Source of the DNA: Allodiplogaster sudhausi
Lineage: Eukaryota > Nematoda > Chromadorea > Rhabditida > Diplogasteridae
NCBI GenBank assembly: GCA_945643635.1
Contig: CALZFC010000269.1
Coordinates: 35,706-99,705, forward strand
Reading direction: 5' to 3'
DNA length: 64,000 nucleotides
The notes beneath the pieces were generated by a model that saw only the letters and a list, made by a program, of their open reading frames with translations, was not told the origin of the DNA and searched no databases. Made by a program: the position numbers and the translations under genes. Positions within the stretch are counted from its first letter, which is position 1, and the number at the start of each line of letters is the position of its first letter. Shown one piece after another: positions 1 to 15,100 of the stretch.

Positions 1-79
1 CAACCTATATCAGCGAAGTAATATCATGCTTAAATATATCATAGCAGACTGTATTTTGCGGAAACTTTATCAGAATTTA

Positions 80-92
80 GCGTAGAATACGC
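80..92. other. Unit hairpin GCGTA-GAA-TACGC (representative copy)
   Basis: Unit bases 80-84 and 88-92 are perfect complements around the three-base loop GAA. The element recurs in every unit. DNA loops of the GNA type, such as GAA and GCA, are known to form unusually stable mini-hairpins. The frequent A86C variant turns the loop into GCA and keeps the stem. Four units carry G91A, which breaks one stem pair (46690, 51742, 58091, 58707), so the stem is not absolutely conserved. No function is demonstrated. Confidence 0.8.
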
Positions 93-141
93 CTGTAATA
101 ATCAAAATCATAACAATCAAGTATTTAAAGAAATCGACTAA

Positions 142-157
142 TTGAACGTCATTTCAA
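142..157. other. Unit inverted repeat TTGAA-CGTCAT-TTCAA (representative copy)
   Basis: Unit bases 142-146 and 153-154 plus 1-3 of the next unit are a 5-bp inverted repeat with a six-base spacer. It recurs in every full-length unit. The 15-bp deletion in the short units removes its left arm and most of the spacer. G144C variants break one pair. A 5-bp stem in AT-rich DNA can arise by chance. Confidence 0.55.
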
Positions 158-3100
158 CCTATATCAGCGAAGTAATATCATGCTTAAATATATCATAGCA
201 GACTGTATTTTGCGGAAACTTTATCAGAATTTAGCGTAGAATACGCCTGTAATAATCAAAATCATAACAATCAAGTATTTAAAGAAATCGACTAATTGAA
301 CGTCATTTCAACCTATATCAGCGAAGTAATATCATGCTTAAATATATCATAGCAGACTGTATTTTGCGGAAACTTTATCAGAATTTAGCGTAGAATACGC
401 CTGTAATAATCAAAATCATAACAATCAAGTATTTAAAGAAATCGACTAATTGAACGTCATTTCAACCTATATCAGCGAAGTAATATCATGCTTAAATATA
501 TCATAGCAGACTGTATTTTGCGGAAACTTTATCAGAATTTAGCGTAGAATACGCCTGTAATAATCAAAATCATAACAATCAAGTATTTAAAGAAATCGAC
601 TAATTGAACGTCATTTCAACCTATATCAGCGAAGTAATATCATGCTTAAATATATCATAGCAGACTGTATTTTGCGGAAACTTTATCAGAATTTAGCGTA
701 GAATACGCCTGTAATAATCAAAATCATAACAATCAAGTATTTAAAGAAATCGACTAATTGAACGTCATTTCAACCTATATCAGCGAAGTAATATCATGCT
801 TAAATATATCATAGCAGACTGTATTTTGCGGAAACTTTATCAGAATTTAGCGTAGAATACGCCTGTAATAATCAAAATCATAACAATCAAGTATTTAAAG
901 AAATCGACTAATTGAACGTCATTTCAACCTATATCAGCGAAGTAATATCATGCTTAAATATATCATAGCAGACTGTATTTTGCGGAAACTTTATCAGAAT
1001 TTAGCGTAGAATACGCCTGTAATAATCAAAATCATAACAATCAAGTATTTAAAGAAATCGACTAATTGAACGTCATTTCAACCTATATCAGCGAAGTAAT
1101 ATCATGCTTAAATATATCATAGCAGACTGTATTTTGCGGAAACTTTATCAGAATTTAGCGTAGAATACGCCTGTAATAATCAAAATCATAACAATCAAGT
1201 ATTTAAAGAAATCGACTAATTGAACGTCATTTCAACCTATATCAGCGAAGTAATATCATGCTTAAATATATCATAGCAGACTGTATTTTGCGGAAACTTT
1301 ATCAGAATTTAGCGTAGAATACGCCTGTAATAATCAAAATCATAACAATCAAGTATTTAAAGAAATCGACTAATTGAACGTCATTTCAACCTATATCAGC
1401 GAAGTAATATCATGCTTAAATATATCATAGCAGACTGTATTTTGCGGAAACTTTATCAGAATTTAGCGTAGAATACGCCTGTAATAATCAAAATCATAAC
1501 AATCAAGTATTTAAAGAAATCGACTAATTGAACGTCATTTCAACCTATATCAGCGAAGTAATATCATGCTTAAATATATCATAGCAGACTGTATTTTGCG
1601 GAAACTTTATCAGAATTTAGCGTAGAATACGCCTGTAATAATCAAAATCATAACAATCAAGTATTTAAAGAAATCGACTAATTGAACGTCATTTCAACCT
1701 ATATCAGCGAAGTAATATCATGCTTAAATATATCATAGCAGACTGTATTTTGCGGAAACTTTATCAGAATTTAGCGTAGAATACGCCTGTAATAATCAAA
1801 ATCATAACAATCAAGTATTTAAAGAAATCGACTAATTGAACGTCATTTCAACCTATATCAGCGAAGTAATATCATGCTTAAATATATCATAGCAGACTGT
1901 ATTTTGCGGAAACTTTATCAGAATTTAGCGTAGAATACGCCTGTAATAATCAAAATCATAACAATCAAGTATTTAAAGAAATCGACTAATTGAACGTCAT
2001 TTCAACCTATATCAGCGAAGTAATATCATGCTTAAATATATCATAGCAGACTGTATTTTGCGGAAACTTTATCAGAATTTAGCGTAGAATACGCCTGTAA
2101 TAATCAAAATCATAACAATCAAGTATTTAAAGAAATCGACTAATTGAACGTCATTTCAACCTATATCAGCGAAGTAATATCATGCTTAAATATATCATAG
2201 CAGACTGTATTTTGCGGAAACTTTATCAGAATTTAGCGTAGAATACGCCTGTAATAATCAAAATCATAACAATCAAGTATTTAAAGAAATCGACTAATTG
2301 AACGTCATTTCAACCTATATCAGCGAAGTAATATCATGCTTAAATATATCATAGCAGACTGTATTTTGCGGAAACTTTATCAGAATTTAGCGTAGAATAC
2401 GCCTGTAATAATCAAAATCATAACAATCAAGTATTTAAAGAAATCGACTAATTGAACGTCATTTCAACCTATATCAGCGAAGTAATATCATGCTTAAATA
2501 TATCATAGCAGACTGTATTTTGCGGAAACTTTATCAGAATTTAGCGTAGAATACGCCTGTAATAATCAAAATCATAACAATCAAGTATTTAAAGAAATCG
2601 ACTAATTGAACGTCATTTCAACCTATATCAGCGAAGTAATATCATGCTTAAATATATCATAGCAGACTGTATTTTGCGGAAACTTTATCAGAATTTAGCG
2701 TAGAATACGCCTGTAATAATCAAAATCATAACAATCAAGTATTTAAAGAAATCGACTAATTGAACGTCATTTCAACCTATATCAGCGAAGTAATATCATG
2801 CTTAAATATATCATAGCAGACTGTATTTTGCGGAAACTTTATCAGAATTTAGCGTAGAATACGCCTGTAATAATCAAAATCATAACAATCAAGTATTTAA
2901 AGAAATCGACTAATTGAACGTCATTTCAACCTATATCAGCGAAGTAATATCATGCTTAAATATATCATAGCAGACTGTATTTTGCGGAAACTTTATCAGA
3001 ATTTAGCGTAGAATACGCCTGTAATAATCAAAATCATAACAATCAAGTATTTAAAGAAATCGACTAATTGAACGTCATTTCAACCTATATCAGCGAAGTA

Positions 3101-6100
3101 ATATCATGCTTAAATATATCATAGCAGACTGTATTTTGCGGAAACTTTATCAGAATTTAGCGTAGAATACGCCTGTAATAATCAAAATCATAACAATCAA
3201 GTATTTAAAGAAATCGACTAATTGAACGTCATTTCAACCTATATCAGCGAAGTAATATCATGCTTAAATATATCATAGCAGACTGTATTTTGCGGAAACT
3301 TTATCAGAATTTAGCGTAGAATACGCCTGTAATAATCAAAATCATAACAATCAAGTATTTAAAGAAATCGACTAATTGAACGTCATTTCAACCTATATCA
3401 GCGAAGTAATATCATGCTTAAATATATCATAGCAGACTGTATTTTGCGGAAACTTTATCAGAATTTAGCGTAGAATACGCCTGTAATAATCAAAATCATA
3501 ACAATCAAGTATTTAAAGAAATCGACTAATTGAACGTCATTTCAACCTATATCAGCGAAGTAATATCATGCTTAAATATATCATAGCAGACTGTATTTTG
3601 CGGAAACTTTATCAGAATTTAGCGTAGAATACGCCTGTAATAATCAAAATCATAACAATCAAGTATTTAAAGAAATCGACTAATTGAACGTCATTTCAAC
3701 CTATATCAGCGAAGTAATATCATGCTTAAATATATCATAGCAGACTGTATTTTGCGGAAACTTTATCAGAATTTAGCGTAGAATACGCCTGTAATAATCA
3801 AAATCATAACAATCAAGTATTTAAAGAAATCGACTAATTGAACGTCATTTCAACCTATATCAGCGAAGTAATATCATGCTTAAATATATCATAGCAGACT
3901 GTATTTTGCGGAAACTTTATCAGAATTTAGCGTAGAATACGCCTGTAATAATCAAAATCATAACAATCAAGTATTTAAAGAAATCGACTAATTGAACGTC
4001 ATTTCAACCTATATCAGCGAAGTAATATCATGCTTAAATATATCATAGCAGACTGTATTTTGCGGAAACTTTATCAGAATTTAGCGTAGAATACGCCTGT
4101 AATAATCAAAATCATAACAATCAAGTATTTAAAGAAATCGACTAATTGAACGTCATTTCAACCTATATCAGCGAAGTAATATCATGCTTAAATATATCAT
4201 AGCAGACTGTATTTTGCGGAAACTTTATCAGAATTTAGCGTAGAATACGCCTGTAATAATCAAAATCATAACAATCAAGTATTTAAAGAAATCGACTAAT
4301 TGAACGTCATTTCAACCTATATCAGCGAAGTAATATCATGCTTAAATATATCATAGCAGACTGTATTTTGCGGAAACTTTATCAGAATTTAGCGTAGAAT
4401 ACGCCTGTAATAATCAAAATCATAACAATCAAGTATTTAAAGAAATCGACTAATTGAACGTCATTTCAACCTATATCAGCGAAGTAATATCATGCTTAAA
4501 TATATCATAGCAGACTGTATTTTGCGGAAACTTTATCAGAATTTAGCGTAGAATACGCCTGTAATAATCAAAATCATAACAATCAAGTATTTAAAGAAAT
4601 CGACTAATTGAACGTCATTTCAACCTATATCAGCGAAGTAATATCATGCTTAAATATATCATAGCAGACTGTATTTTGCGGAAACTTTATCAGAATTTAG
4701 CGTAGAATACGCCTGTAATAATCAAAATCATAACAATCAAGTATTTAAAGAAATCGACTAATTGAACGTCATTTCAACCTATATCAGCGAAGTAATATCA
4801 TGCTTAAATATATCATAGCAGACTGTATTTTGCGGAAACTTTATCAGAATTTAGCGTAGAATACGCCTGTAATAATCAAAATCATAACAATCAAGTATTT
4901 AAAGAAATCGACTAATTGAACGTCATTTCAACCTATATCAGCGAAGTAATATCATGCTTAAATATATCATAGCAGACTGTATTTTGCGGAAACTTTATCA
5001 GAATTTAGCGTAGAATACGCCTGTAATAATCAAAATCATAACAATCAAGTATTTAAAGAAATCGACTAATTGAACGTCATTTCAACCTATATCAGCGAAG
5101 TAATATCATGCTTAAATATATCATAGCAGACTGTATTTTGCGGAAACTTTATCAGAATTTAGCGTAGAATACGCCTGTAATAATCAAAATCATAACAATC
5201 AAGTATTTAAAGAAATCGACTAATTGAACGTCATTTCAACCTATATCAGCGAAGTAATATCATGCTTAAATATATCATAGCAGACTGTATTTTGCGGAAA
5301 CTTTATCAGAATTTAGCGTAGAATACGCCTGTAATAATCAAAATCATAACAATCAAGTATTTAAAGAAATCGACTAATTGAACGTCATTTCAACCTATAT
5401 CAGCGAAGTAATATCATGCTTAAATATATCATAGCAGACTGTATTTTGCGGAAACTTTATCAGAATTTAGCGTAGAATACGCCTGTAATAATCAAAATCA
5501 TAACAATCAAGTATTTAAAGAAATCGACTAATTGAACGTCATTTCAACCTATATCAGCGAAGTAATATCATGCTTAAATATATCATAGCAGACTGTATTT
5601 TGCGGAAACTTTATCAGAATTTAGCGTAGAATACGCCTGTAATAATCAAAATCATAACAATCAAGTATTTAAAGAAATCGACTAATTGAACGTCATTTCA
5701 ACCTATATCAGCGAAGTAATATCATGCTTAAATATATCATAGCAGACTGTATTTTGCGGAAACTTTATCAGAATTTAGCGTAGAATACGCCTGTAATAAT
5801 CAAAATCATAACAATCAAGTATTTAAAGAAATCGACTAATTGAACGTCATTTCAACCTATATCAGCGAAGTAATATCATGCTTAAATATATCATAGCAGA
5901 CTGTATTTTGCGGAAACTTTATCAGAATTTAGCGTAGAATACGCCTGTAATAATCAAAATCATAACAATCAAGTATTTAAAGAAATCGACTAATTGAACG
6001 TCATTTCAACCTATATCAGCGAAGTAATATCATGCTTAAATATATCATAGCAGACTGTATTTTGCGGAAACTTTATCAGAATTTAGCGTAGAATACGCCT

Positions 6101-9100
6101 GTAATAATCAAAATCATAACAATCAAGTATTTAAAGAAATCGACTAATTGAACGTCATTTCAACCTATATCAGCGAAGTAATATCATGCTTAAATATATC
6201 ATAGCAGACTGTATTTTGCGGAAACTTTATCAGAATTTAGCGTAGAATACGCCTGTAATAATCAAAATCATAACAATCAAGTATTTAAAGAAATCGACTA
6301 ATTGAACGTCATTTCAACCTATATCAGCGAAGTAATATCATGCTTAAATATATCATAGCAGACTGTATTTTGCGGAAACTTTATCAGAATTTAGCGTAGA
6401 ATACGCCTGTAATAATCAAAATCATAACAATCAAGTATTTAAAGAAATCGACTAATTGAACGTCATTTCAACCTATATCAGCGAAGTAATATCATGCTTA
6501 AATATATCATAGCAGACTGTATTTTGCGGAAACTTTATCAGAATTTAGCGTAGAATACGCCTGTAATAATCAAAATCATAACAATCAAGTATTTAAAGAA
6601 ATCGACTAATTGAACGTCATTTCAACCTATATCAGCGAAGTAATATCATGCTTAAATATATCATAGCAGACTGTATTTTGCGGAAACTTTATCAGAATTT
6701 AGCGTAGAATACGCCTGTAATAATCAAAATCATAACAATCAAGTATTTAAAGAAATCGACTAATTGAACGTCATTTCAACCTATATCAGCGAAGTAATAT
6801 CATGCTTAAATATATCATAGCAGACTGTATTTTGCGGAAACTTTATCAGAATTTAGCGTAGAATACGCCTGTAATAATCAAAATCATAACAATCAAGTAT
6901 TTAAAGAAATCGACTAATTGAACGTCATTTCAACCTATATCAGCGAAGTAATATCATGCTTAAATATATCATAGCAGACTGTATTTTGCGGAAACTTTAT
7001 CAGAATTTAGCGTAGAATACGCCTGTAATAATCAAAATCATAACAATCAAGTATTTAAAGAAATCGACTAATTGAACGTCATTTCAACCTATATCAGCGA
7101 AGTAATATCATGCTTAAATATATCATAGCAGACTGTATTTTGCGGAAACTTTATCAGAATTTAGCGTAGAATACGCCTGTAATAATCAAAATCATAACAA
7201 TCAAGTATTTAAAGAAATCGACTAATTGAACGTCATTTCAACCTATATCAGCGAAGTAATATCATGCTTAAATATATCATAGCAGACTGTATTTTGCGGA
7301 AACTTTATCAGAATTTAGCGTAGAATACGCCTGTAATAATCAAAATCATAACAATCAAGTATTTAAAGAAATCGACTAATTGAACGTCATTTCAACCTAT
7401 ATCAGCGAAGTAATATCATGCTTAAATATATCATAGCAGACTGTATTTTGCGGAAACTTTATCAGAATTTAGCGTAGAATACGCCTGTAATAATCAAAAT
7501 CATAACAATCAAGTATTTAAAGAAATCGACTAATTGAACGTCATTTCAACCTATATCAGCGAAGTAATATCATGCTTAAATATATCATAGCAGACTGTAT
7601 TTTGCGGAAACTTTATCAGAATTTAGCGTAGAATACGCCTGTAATAATCAAAATCATAACAATCAAGTATTTAAAGAAATCGACTAATTGAACGTCATTT
7701 CAACCTATATCAGCGAAGTAATATCATGCTTAAATATATCATAGCAGACTGTATTTTGCGGAAACTTTATCAGAATTTAGCGTAGAATACGCCTGTAATA
7801 ATCAAAATCATAACAATCAAGTATTTAAAGAAATCGACTAATTGAACGTCATTTCAACCTATATCAGCGAAGTAATATCATGCTTAAATATATCATAGCA
7901 GACTGTATTTTGCGGAAACTTTATCAGAATTTAGCGTAGAATACGCCTGTAATAATCAAAATCATAACAATCAAGTATTTAAAGAAATCGACTAATTGAA
8001 CGTCATTTCAACCTATATCAGCGAAGTAATATCATGCTTAAATATATCATAGCAGACTGTATTTTGCGGAAACTTTATCAGAATTTAGCGTAGAATACGC
8101 CTGTAATAATCAAAATCATAACAATCAAGTATTTAAAGAAATCGACTAATTGAACGTCATTTCAACCTATATCAGCGAAGTAATATCATGCTTAAATATA
8201 TCATAGCAGACTGTATTTTGCGGAAACTTTATCAGAATTTAGCGTAGAATACGCCTGTAATAATCAAAATCATAACAATCAAGTATTTAAAGAAATCGAC
8301 TAATTGAACGTCATTTCAACCTATATCAGCGAAGTAATATCATGCTTAAATATATCATAGCAGACTGTATTTTGCGGAAACTTTATCAGAATTTAGCGTA
8401 GAATACGCCTGTAATAATCAAAATCATAACAATCAAGTATTTAAAGAAATCGACTAATTGAACGTCATTTCAACCTATATCAGCGAAGTAATATCATGCT
8501 TAAATATATCATAGCAGACTGTATTTTGCGGAAACTTTATCAGAATTTAGCGTAGAATACGCCTGTAATAATCAAAATCATAACAATCAAGTATTTAAAG
8601 AAATCGACTAATTGAACGTCATTTCAACCTATATCAGCGAAGTAATATCATGCTTAAATATATCATAGCAGACTGTATTTTGCGGAAACTTTATCAGAAT
8701 TTAGCGTAGAATACGCCTGTAATAATCAAAATCATAACAATCAAGTATTTAAAGAAATCGACTAATTGAACGTCATTTCAACCTATATCAGCGAAGTAAT
8801 ATCATGCTTAAATATATCATAGCAGACTGTATTTTGCGGAAACTTTATCAGAATTTAGCGTAGAATACGCCTGTAATAATCAAAATCATAACAATCAAGT
8901 ATTTAAAGAAATCGACTAATTGAACGTCATTTCAACCTATATCAGCGAAGTAATATCATGCTTAAATATATCATAGCAGACTGTATTTTGCGGAAACTTT
9001 ATCAGAATTTAGCGTAGAATACGCCTGTAATAATCAAAATCATAACAATCAAGTATTTAAAGAAATCGACTAATTGAACGTCATTTCAACCTATATCAGC

Positions 9101-12100
9101 GAAGTAATATCATGCTTAAATATATCATAGCAGACTGTATTTTGCGGAAACTTTATCAGAATTTAGCGTAGAATACGCCTGTAATAATCAAAATCATAAC
9201 AATCAAGTATTTAAAGAAATCGACTAATTGAACGTCATTTCAACCTATATCAGCGAAGTAATATCATGCTTAAATATATCATAGCAGACTGTATTTTGCG
9301 GAAACTTTATCAGAATTTAGCGTAGAATACGCCTGTAATAATCAAAATCATAACAATCAAGTATTTAAAGAAATCGACTAATTGAACGTCATTTCAACCT
9401 ATATCAGCGAAGTAATATCATGCTTAAATATATCATAGCAGACTGTATTTTGCGGAAACTTTATCAGAATTTAGCGTAGAATACGCCTGTAATAATCAAA
9501 ATCATAACAATCAAGTATTTAAAGAAATCGACTAATTGAACGTCATTTCAACCTATATCAGCGAAGTAATATCATGCTTAAATATATCATAGCAGACTGT
9601 ATTTTGCGGAAACTTTATCAGAATTTAGCGTAGAATACGCCTGTAATAATCAAAATCATAACAATCAAGTATTTAAAGAAATCGACTAATTGAACGTCAT
9701 TTCAACCTATATCAGCGAAGTAATATCATGCTTAAATATATCATAGCAGACTGTATTTTGCGGAAACTTTATCAGAATTTAGCGTAGAATACGCCTGTAA
9801 TAATCAAAATCATAACAATCAAGTATTTAAAGAAATCGACTAATTGAACGTCATTTCAACCTATATCAGCGAAGTAATATCATGCTTAAATATATCATAG
9901 CAGACTGTATTTTGCGGAAACTTTATCAGAATTTAGCGTAGAATACGCCTGTAATAATCAAAATCATAACAATCAAGTATTTAAAGAAATCGACTAATTG
10001 AACGTCATTTCAACCTATATCAGCGAAGTAATATCATGCTTAAATATATCATAGCAGACTGTATTTTGCGGAAACTTTATCAGAATTTAGCGTAGAATAC
10101 GCCTGTAATAATCAAAATCATAACAATCAAGTATTTAAAGAAATCGACTAATTGAACGTCATTTCAACCTATATCAGCGAAGTAATATCATGCTTAAATA
10201 TATCATAGCAGACTGTATTTTGCGGAAACTTTATCAGAATTTAGCGTAGAATACGCCTGTAATAATCAAAATCATAACAATCAAGTATTTAAAGAAATCG
10301 ACTAATTGAACGTCATTTCAACCTATATCAGCGAAGTAATATCATGCTTAAATATATCATAGCAGACTGTATTTTGCGGAAACTTTATCAGAATTTAGCG
10401 TAGAATACGCCTGTAATAATCAAAATCATAACAATCAAGTATTTAAAGAAATCGACTAATTGAACGTCATTTCAACCTATATCAGCGAAGTAATATCATG
10501 CTTAAATATATCATAGCAGACTGTATTTTGCGGAAACTTTATCAGAATTTAGCGTAGAATACGCCTGTAATAATCAAAATCATAACAATCAAGTATTTAA
10601 AGAAATCGACTAATTGAACGTCATTTCAACCTATATCAGCGAAGTAATATCATGCTTAAATATATCATAGCAGACTGTATTTTGCGGAAACTTTATCAGA
10701 ATTTAGCGTAGAATACGCCTGTAATAATCAAAATCATAACAATCAAGTATTTAAAGAAATCGACTAATTGAACGTCATTTCAACCTATATCAGCGAAGTA
10801 ATATCATGCTTAAATATATCATAGCAGACTGTATTTTGCGGAAACTTTATCAGAATTTAGCGTAGAATACGCCTGTAATAATCAAAATCATAACAATCAA
10901 GTATTTAAAGAAATCGACTAATTGAACGTCATTTCAACCTATATCAGCGAAGTAATATCATGCTTAAATATATCATAGCAGACTGTATTTTGCGGAAACT
11001 TTATCAGAATTTAGCGTAGAATACGCCTGTAATAATCAAAATCATAACAATCAAGTATTTAAAGAAATCGACTAATTGAACGTCATTTCAACCTATATCA
11101 GCGAAGTAATATCATGCTTAAATATATCATAGCAGACTGTATTTTGCGGAAACTTTATCAGAATTTAGCGTAGAATACGCCTGTAATAATCAAAATCATA
11201 ACAATCAAGTATTTAAAGAAATCGACTAATTGAACGTCATTTCAACCTATATCAGCGAAGTAATATCATGCTTAAATATATCATAGCAGACTGTATTTTG
11301 CGGAAACTTTATCAGAATTTAGCGTAGAATACGCCTGTAATAATCAAAATCATAACAATCAAGTATTTAAAGAAATCGACTAATTGAACGTCATTTCAAC
11401 CTATATCAGCGAAGTAATATCATGCTTAAATATATCATAGCAGACTGTATTTTGCGGAAACTTTATCAGAATTTAGCGTAGAATACGCCTGTAATAATCA
11501 AAATCATAACAATCAAGTATTTAAAGAAATCGACTAATTGAACGTCATTTCAACCTATATCAGCGAAGTAATATCATGCTTAAATATATCATAGCAGACT
11601 GTATTTTGCGGAAACTTTATCAGAATTTAGCGTAGAATACGCCTGTAATAATCAAAATCATAACAATCAAGTATTTAAAGAAATCGACTAATTGAACGTC
11701 ATTTCAACCTATATCAGCGAAGTAATATCATGCTTAAATATATCATAGCAGACTGTATTTTGCGGAAACTTTATCAGAATTTAGCGTAGAATACGCCTGT
11801 AATAATCAAAATCATAACAATCAAGTATTTAAAGAAATCGACTAATTGAACGTCATTTCAACCTATATCAGCGAAGTAATATCATGCTTAAATATATCAT
11901 AGCAGACTGTATTTTGCGGAAACTTTATCAGAATTTAGCGTAGAATACGCCTGTAATAATCAAAATCATAACAATCAAGTATTTAAAGAAATCGACTAAT
12001 TGAACGTCATTTCAACCTATATCAGCGAAGTAATATCATGCTTAAATATATCATAGCAGACTGTATTTTGCGGAAACTTTATCAGAATTTAGCGTAGAAT

Positions 12101-15100
12101 ACGCCTGTAATAATCAAAATCATAACAATCAAGTATTTAAAGAAATCGACTAATTGAACGTCATTTCAACCTATATCAGCGAAGTAATATCATGCTTAAA
12201 TATATCATAGCAGACTGTATTTTGCGGAAACTTTATCAGAATTTAGCGTAGAATACGCCTGTAATAATCAAAATCATAACAATCAAGTATTTAAAGAAAT
12301 CGACTAATTGAACGTCATTTCAACCTATATCAGCGAAGTAATATCATGCTTAAATATATCATAGCAGACTGTATTTTGCGGAAACTTTATCAGAATTTAG
12401 CGTAGAATACGCCTGTAATAATCAAAATCATAACAATCAAGTATTTAAAGAAATCGACTAATTGAACGTCATTTCAACCTATATCAGCGAAGTAATATCA
12501 TGCTTAAATATATCATAGCAGACTGTATTTTGCGGAAACTTTATCAGAATTTAGCGTAGAATACGCCTGTAATAATCAAAATCATAACAATCAAGTATTT
12601 AAAGAAATCGACTAATTGAACGTCATTTCAACCTATATCAGCGAAGTAATATCATGCTTAAATATATCATAGCAGACTGTATTTTGCGGAAACTTTATCA
12701 GAATTTAGCGTAGAATACGCCTGTAATAATCAAAATCATAACAATCAAGTATTTAAAGAAATCGACTAATTGAACGTCATTTCAACCTATATCAGCGAAG
12801 TAATATCATGCTTAAATATATCATAGCAGACTGTATTTTGCGGAAACTTTATCAGAATTTAGCGTAGAATACGCCTGTAATAATCAAAATCATAACAATC
12901 AAGTATTTAAAGAAATCGACTAATTGAACGTCATTTCAACCTATATCAGCGAAGTAATATCATGCTTAAATATATCATAGCAGACTGTATTTTGCGGAAA
13001 CTTTATCAGAATTTAGCGTAGAATACGCCTGTAATAATCAAAATCATAACAATCAAGTATTTAAAGAAATCGACTAATTGAACGTCATTTCAACCTATAT
13101 CAGCGAAGTAATATCATGCTTAAATATATCATAGCAGACTGTATTTTGCGGAAACTTTATCAGAATTTAGCGTAGAATACGCCTGTAATAATCAAAATCA
13201 TAACAATCAAGTATTTAAAGAAATCGACTAATTGAACGTCATTTCAACCTATATCAGCGAAGTAATATCATGCTTAAATATATCATAGCAGACTGTATTT
13301 TGCGGAAACTTTATCAGAATTTAGCGTAGAATACGCCTGTAATAATCAAAATCATAACAATCAAGTATTTAAAGAAATCGACTAATTGAACGTCATTTCA
13401 ACCTATATCAGCGAAGTAATATCATGCTTAAATATATCATAGCAGACTGTATTTTGCGGAAACTTTATCAGAATTTAGCGTAGAATACGCCTGTAATAAT
13501 CAAAATCATAACAATCAAGTATTTAAAGAAATCGACTAATTGAACGTCATTTCAACCTATATCAGCGAAGTAATATCATGCTTAAATATATCATAGCAGA
13601 CTGTATTTTGCGGAAACTTTATCAGAATTTAGCGTAGAATACGCCTGTAATAATCAAAATCATAACAATCAAGTATTTAAAGAAATCGACTAATTGAACG
13701 TCATTTCAACCTATATCAGCGAAGTAATATCATGCTTAAATATATCATAGCAGACTGTATTTTGCGGAAACTTTATCAGAATTTAGCGTAGAATACGCCT
13801 GTAATAATCAAAATCATAACAATCAAGTATTTAAAGAAATCGACTAATTGAACGTCATTTCAACCTATATCAGCGAAGTAATATCATGCTTAAATATATC
13901 ATAGCAGACTGTATTTTGCGGAAACTTTATCAGAATTTAGCGTAGAATACGCCTGTAATAATCAAAATCATAACAATCAAGTATTTAAAGAAATCGACTA
14001 ATTGAACGTCATTTCAACCTATATCAGCGAAGTAATATCATGCTTAAATATATCATAGCAGACTGTATTTTGCGGAAACTTTATCAGAATTTAGCGTAGA
14101 ATACGCCTGTAATAATCAAAATCATAACAATCAAGTATTTAAAGAAATCGACTAATTGAACGTCATTTCAACCTATATCAGCGAAGTAATATCATGCTTA
14201 AATATATCATAGCAGACTGTATTTTGCGGAAACTTTATCAGAATTTAGCGTAGAATACGCCTGTAATAATCAAAATCATAACAATCAAGTATTTAAAGAA
14301 ATCGACTAATTGAACGTCATTTCAACCTATATCAGCGAAGTAATATCATGCTTAAATATATCATAGCAGACTGTATTTTGCGGAAACTTTATCAGAATTT
14401 AGCGTAGAATACGCCTGTAATAATCAAAATCATAACAATCAAGTATTTAAAGAAATCGACTAATTGAACGTCATTTCAACCTATATCAGCGAAGTAATAT
14501 CATGCTTAAATATATCATAGCAGACTGTATTTTGCGGAAACTTTATCAGAATTTAGCGTAGAATACGCCTGTAATAATCAAAATCATAACAATCAAGTAT
14601 TTAAAGAAATCGACTAATTGAACGTCATTTCAACCTATATCAGCGAAGTAATATCATGCTTAAATATATCATAGCAGACTGTATTTTGCGGAAACTTTAT
14701 CAGAATTTAGCGTAGAATACGCCTGTAATAATCAAAATCATAACAATCAAGTATTTAAAGAAATCGACTAATTGAACGTCATTTCAACCTATATCAGCGA
14801 AGTAATATCATGCTTAAATATATCATAGCAGACTGTATTTTGCGGAAACTTTATCAGAATTTAGCGTAGAATACGCCTGTAATAATCAAAATCATAACAA
14901 TCAAGTATTTAAAGAAATCGACTAATTGAACGTCATTTCAACCTATATCAGCGAAGTAATATCATGCTTAAATATATCATAGCAGACTGTATTTTGCGGA
15001 AACTTTATCAGAATTTAGCGTAGAATACGCCTGTAATAATCAAAATCATAACAATCAAGTATTTAAAGAAATCGACTAATTGAACGTCATTTCAACCTAT

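Noticed and set aside
1..154. CENP-B-box-like centromere motif
   Set aside because: No match to the box pattern was seen in either strand, and the array is telomere-adjacent. Nematode centromeres often do not depend on a satellite.
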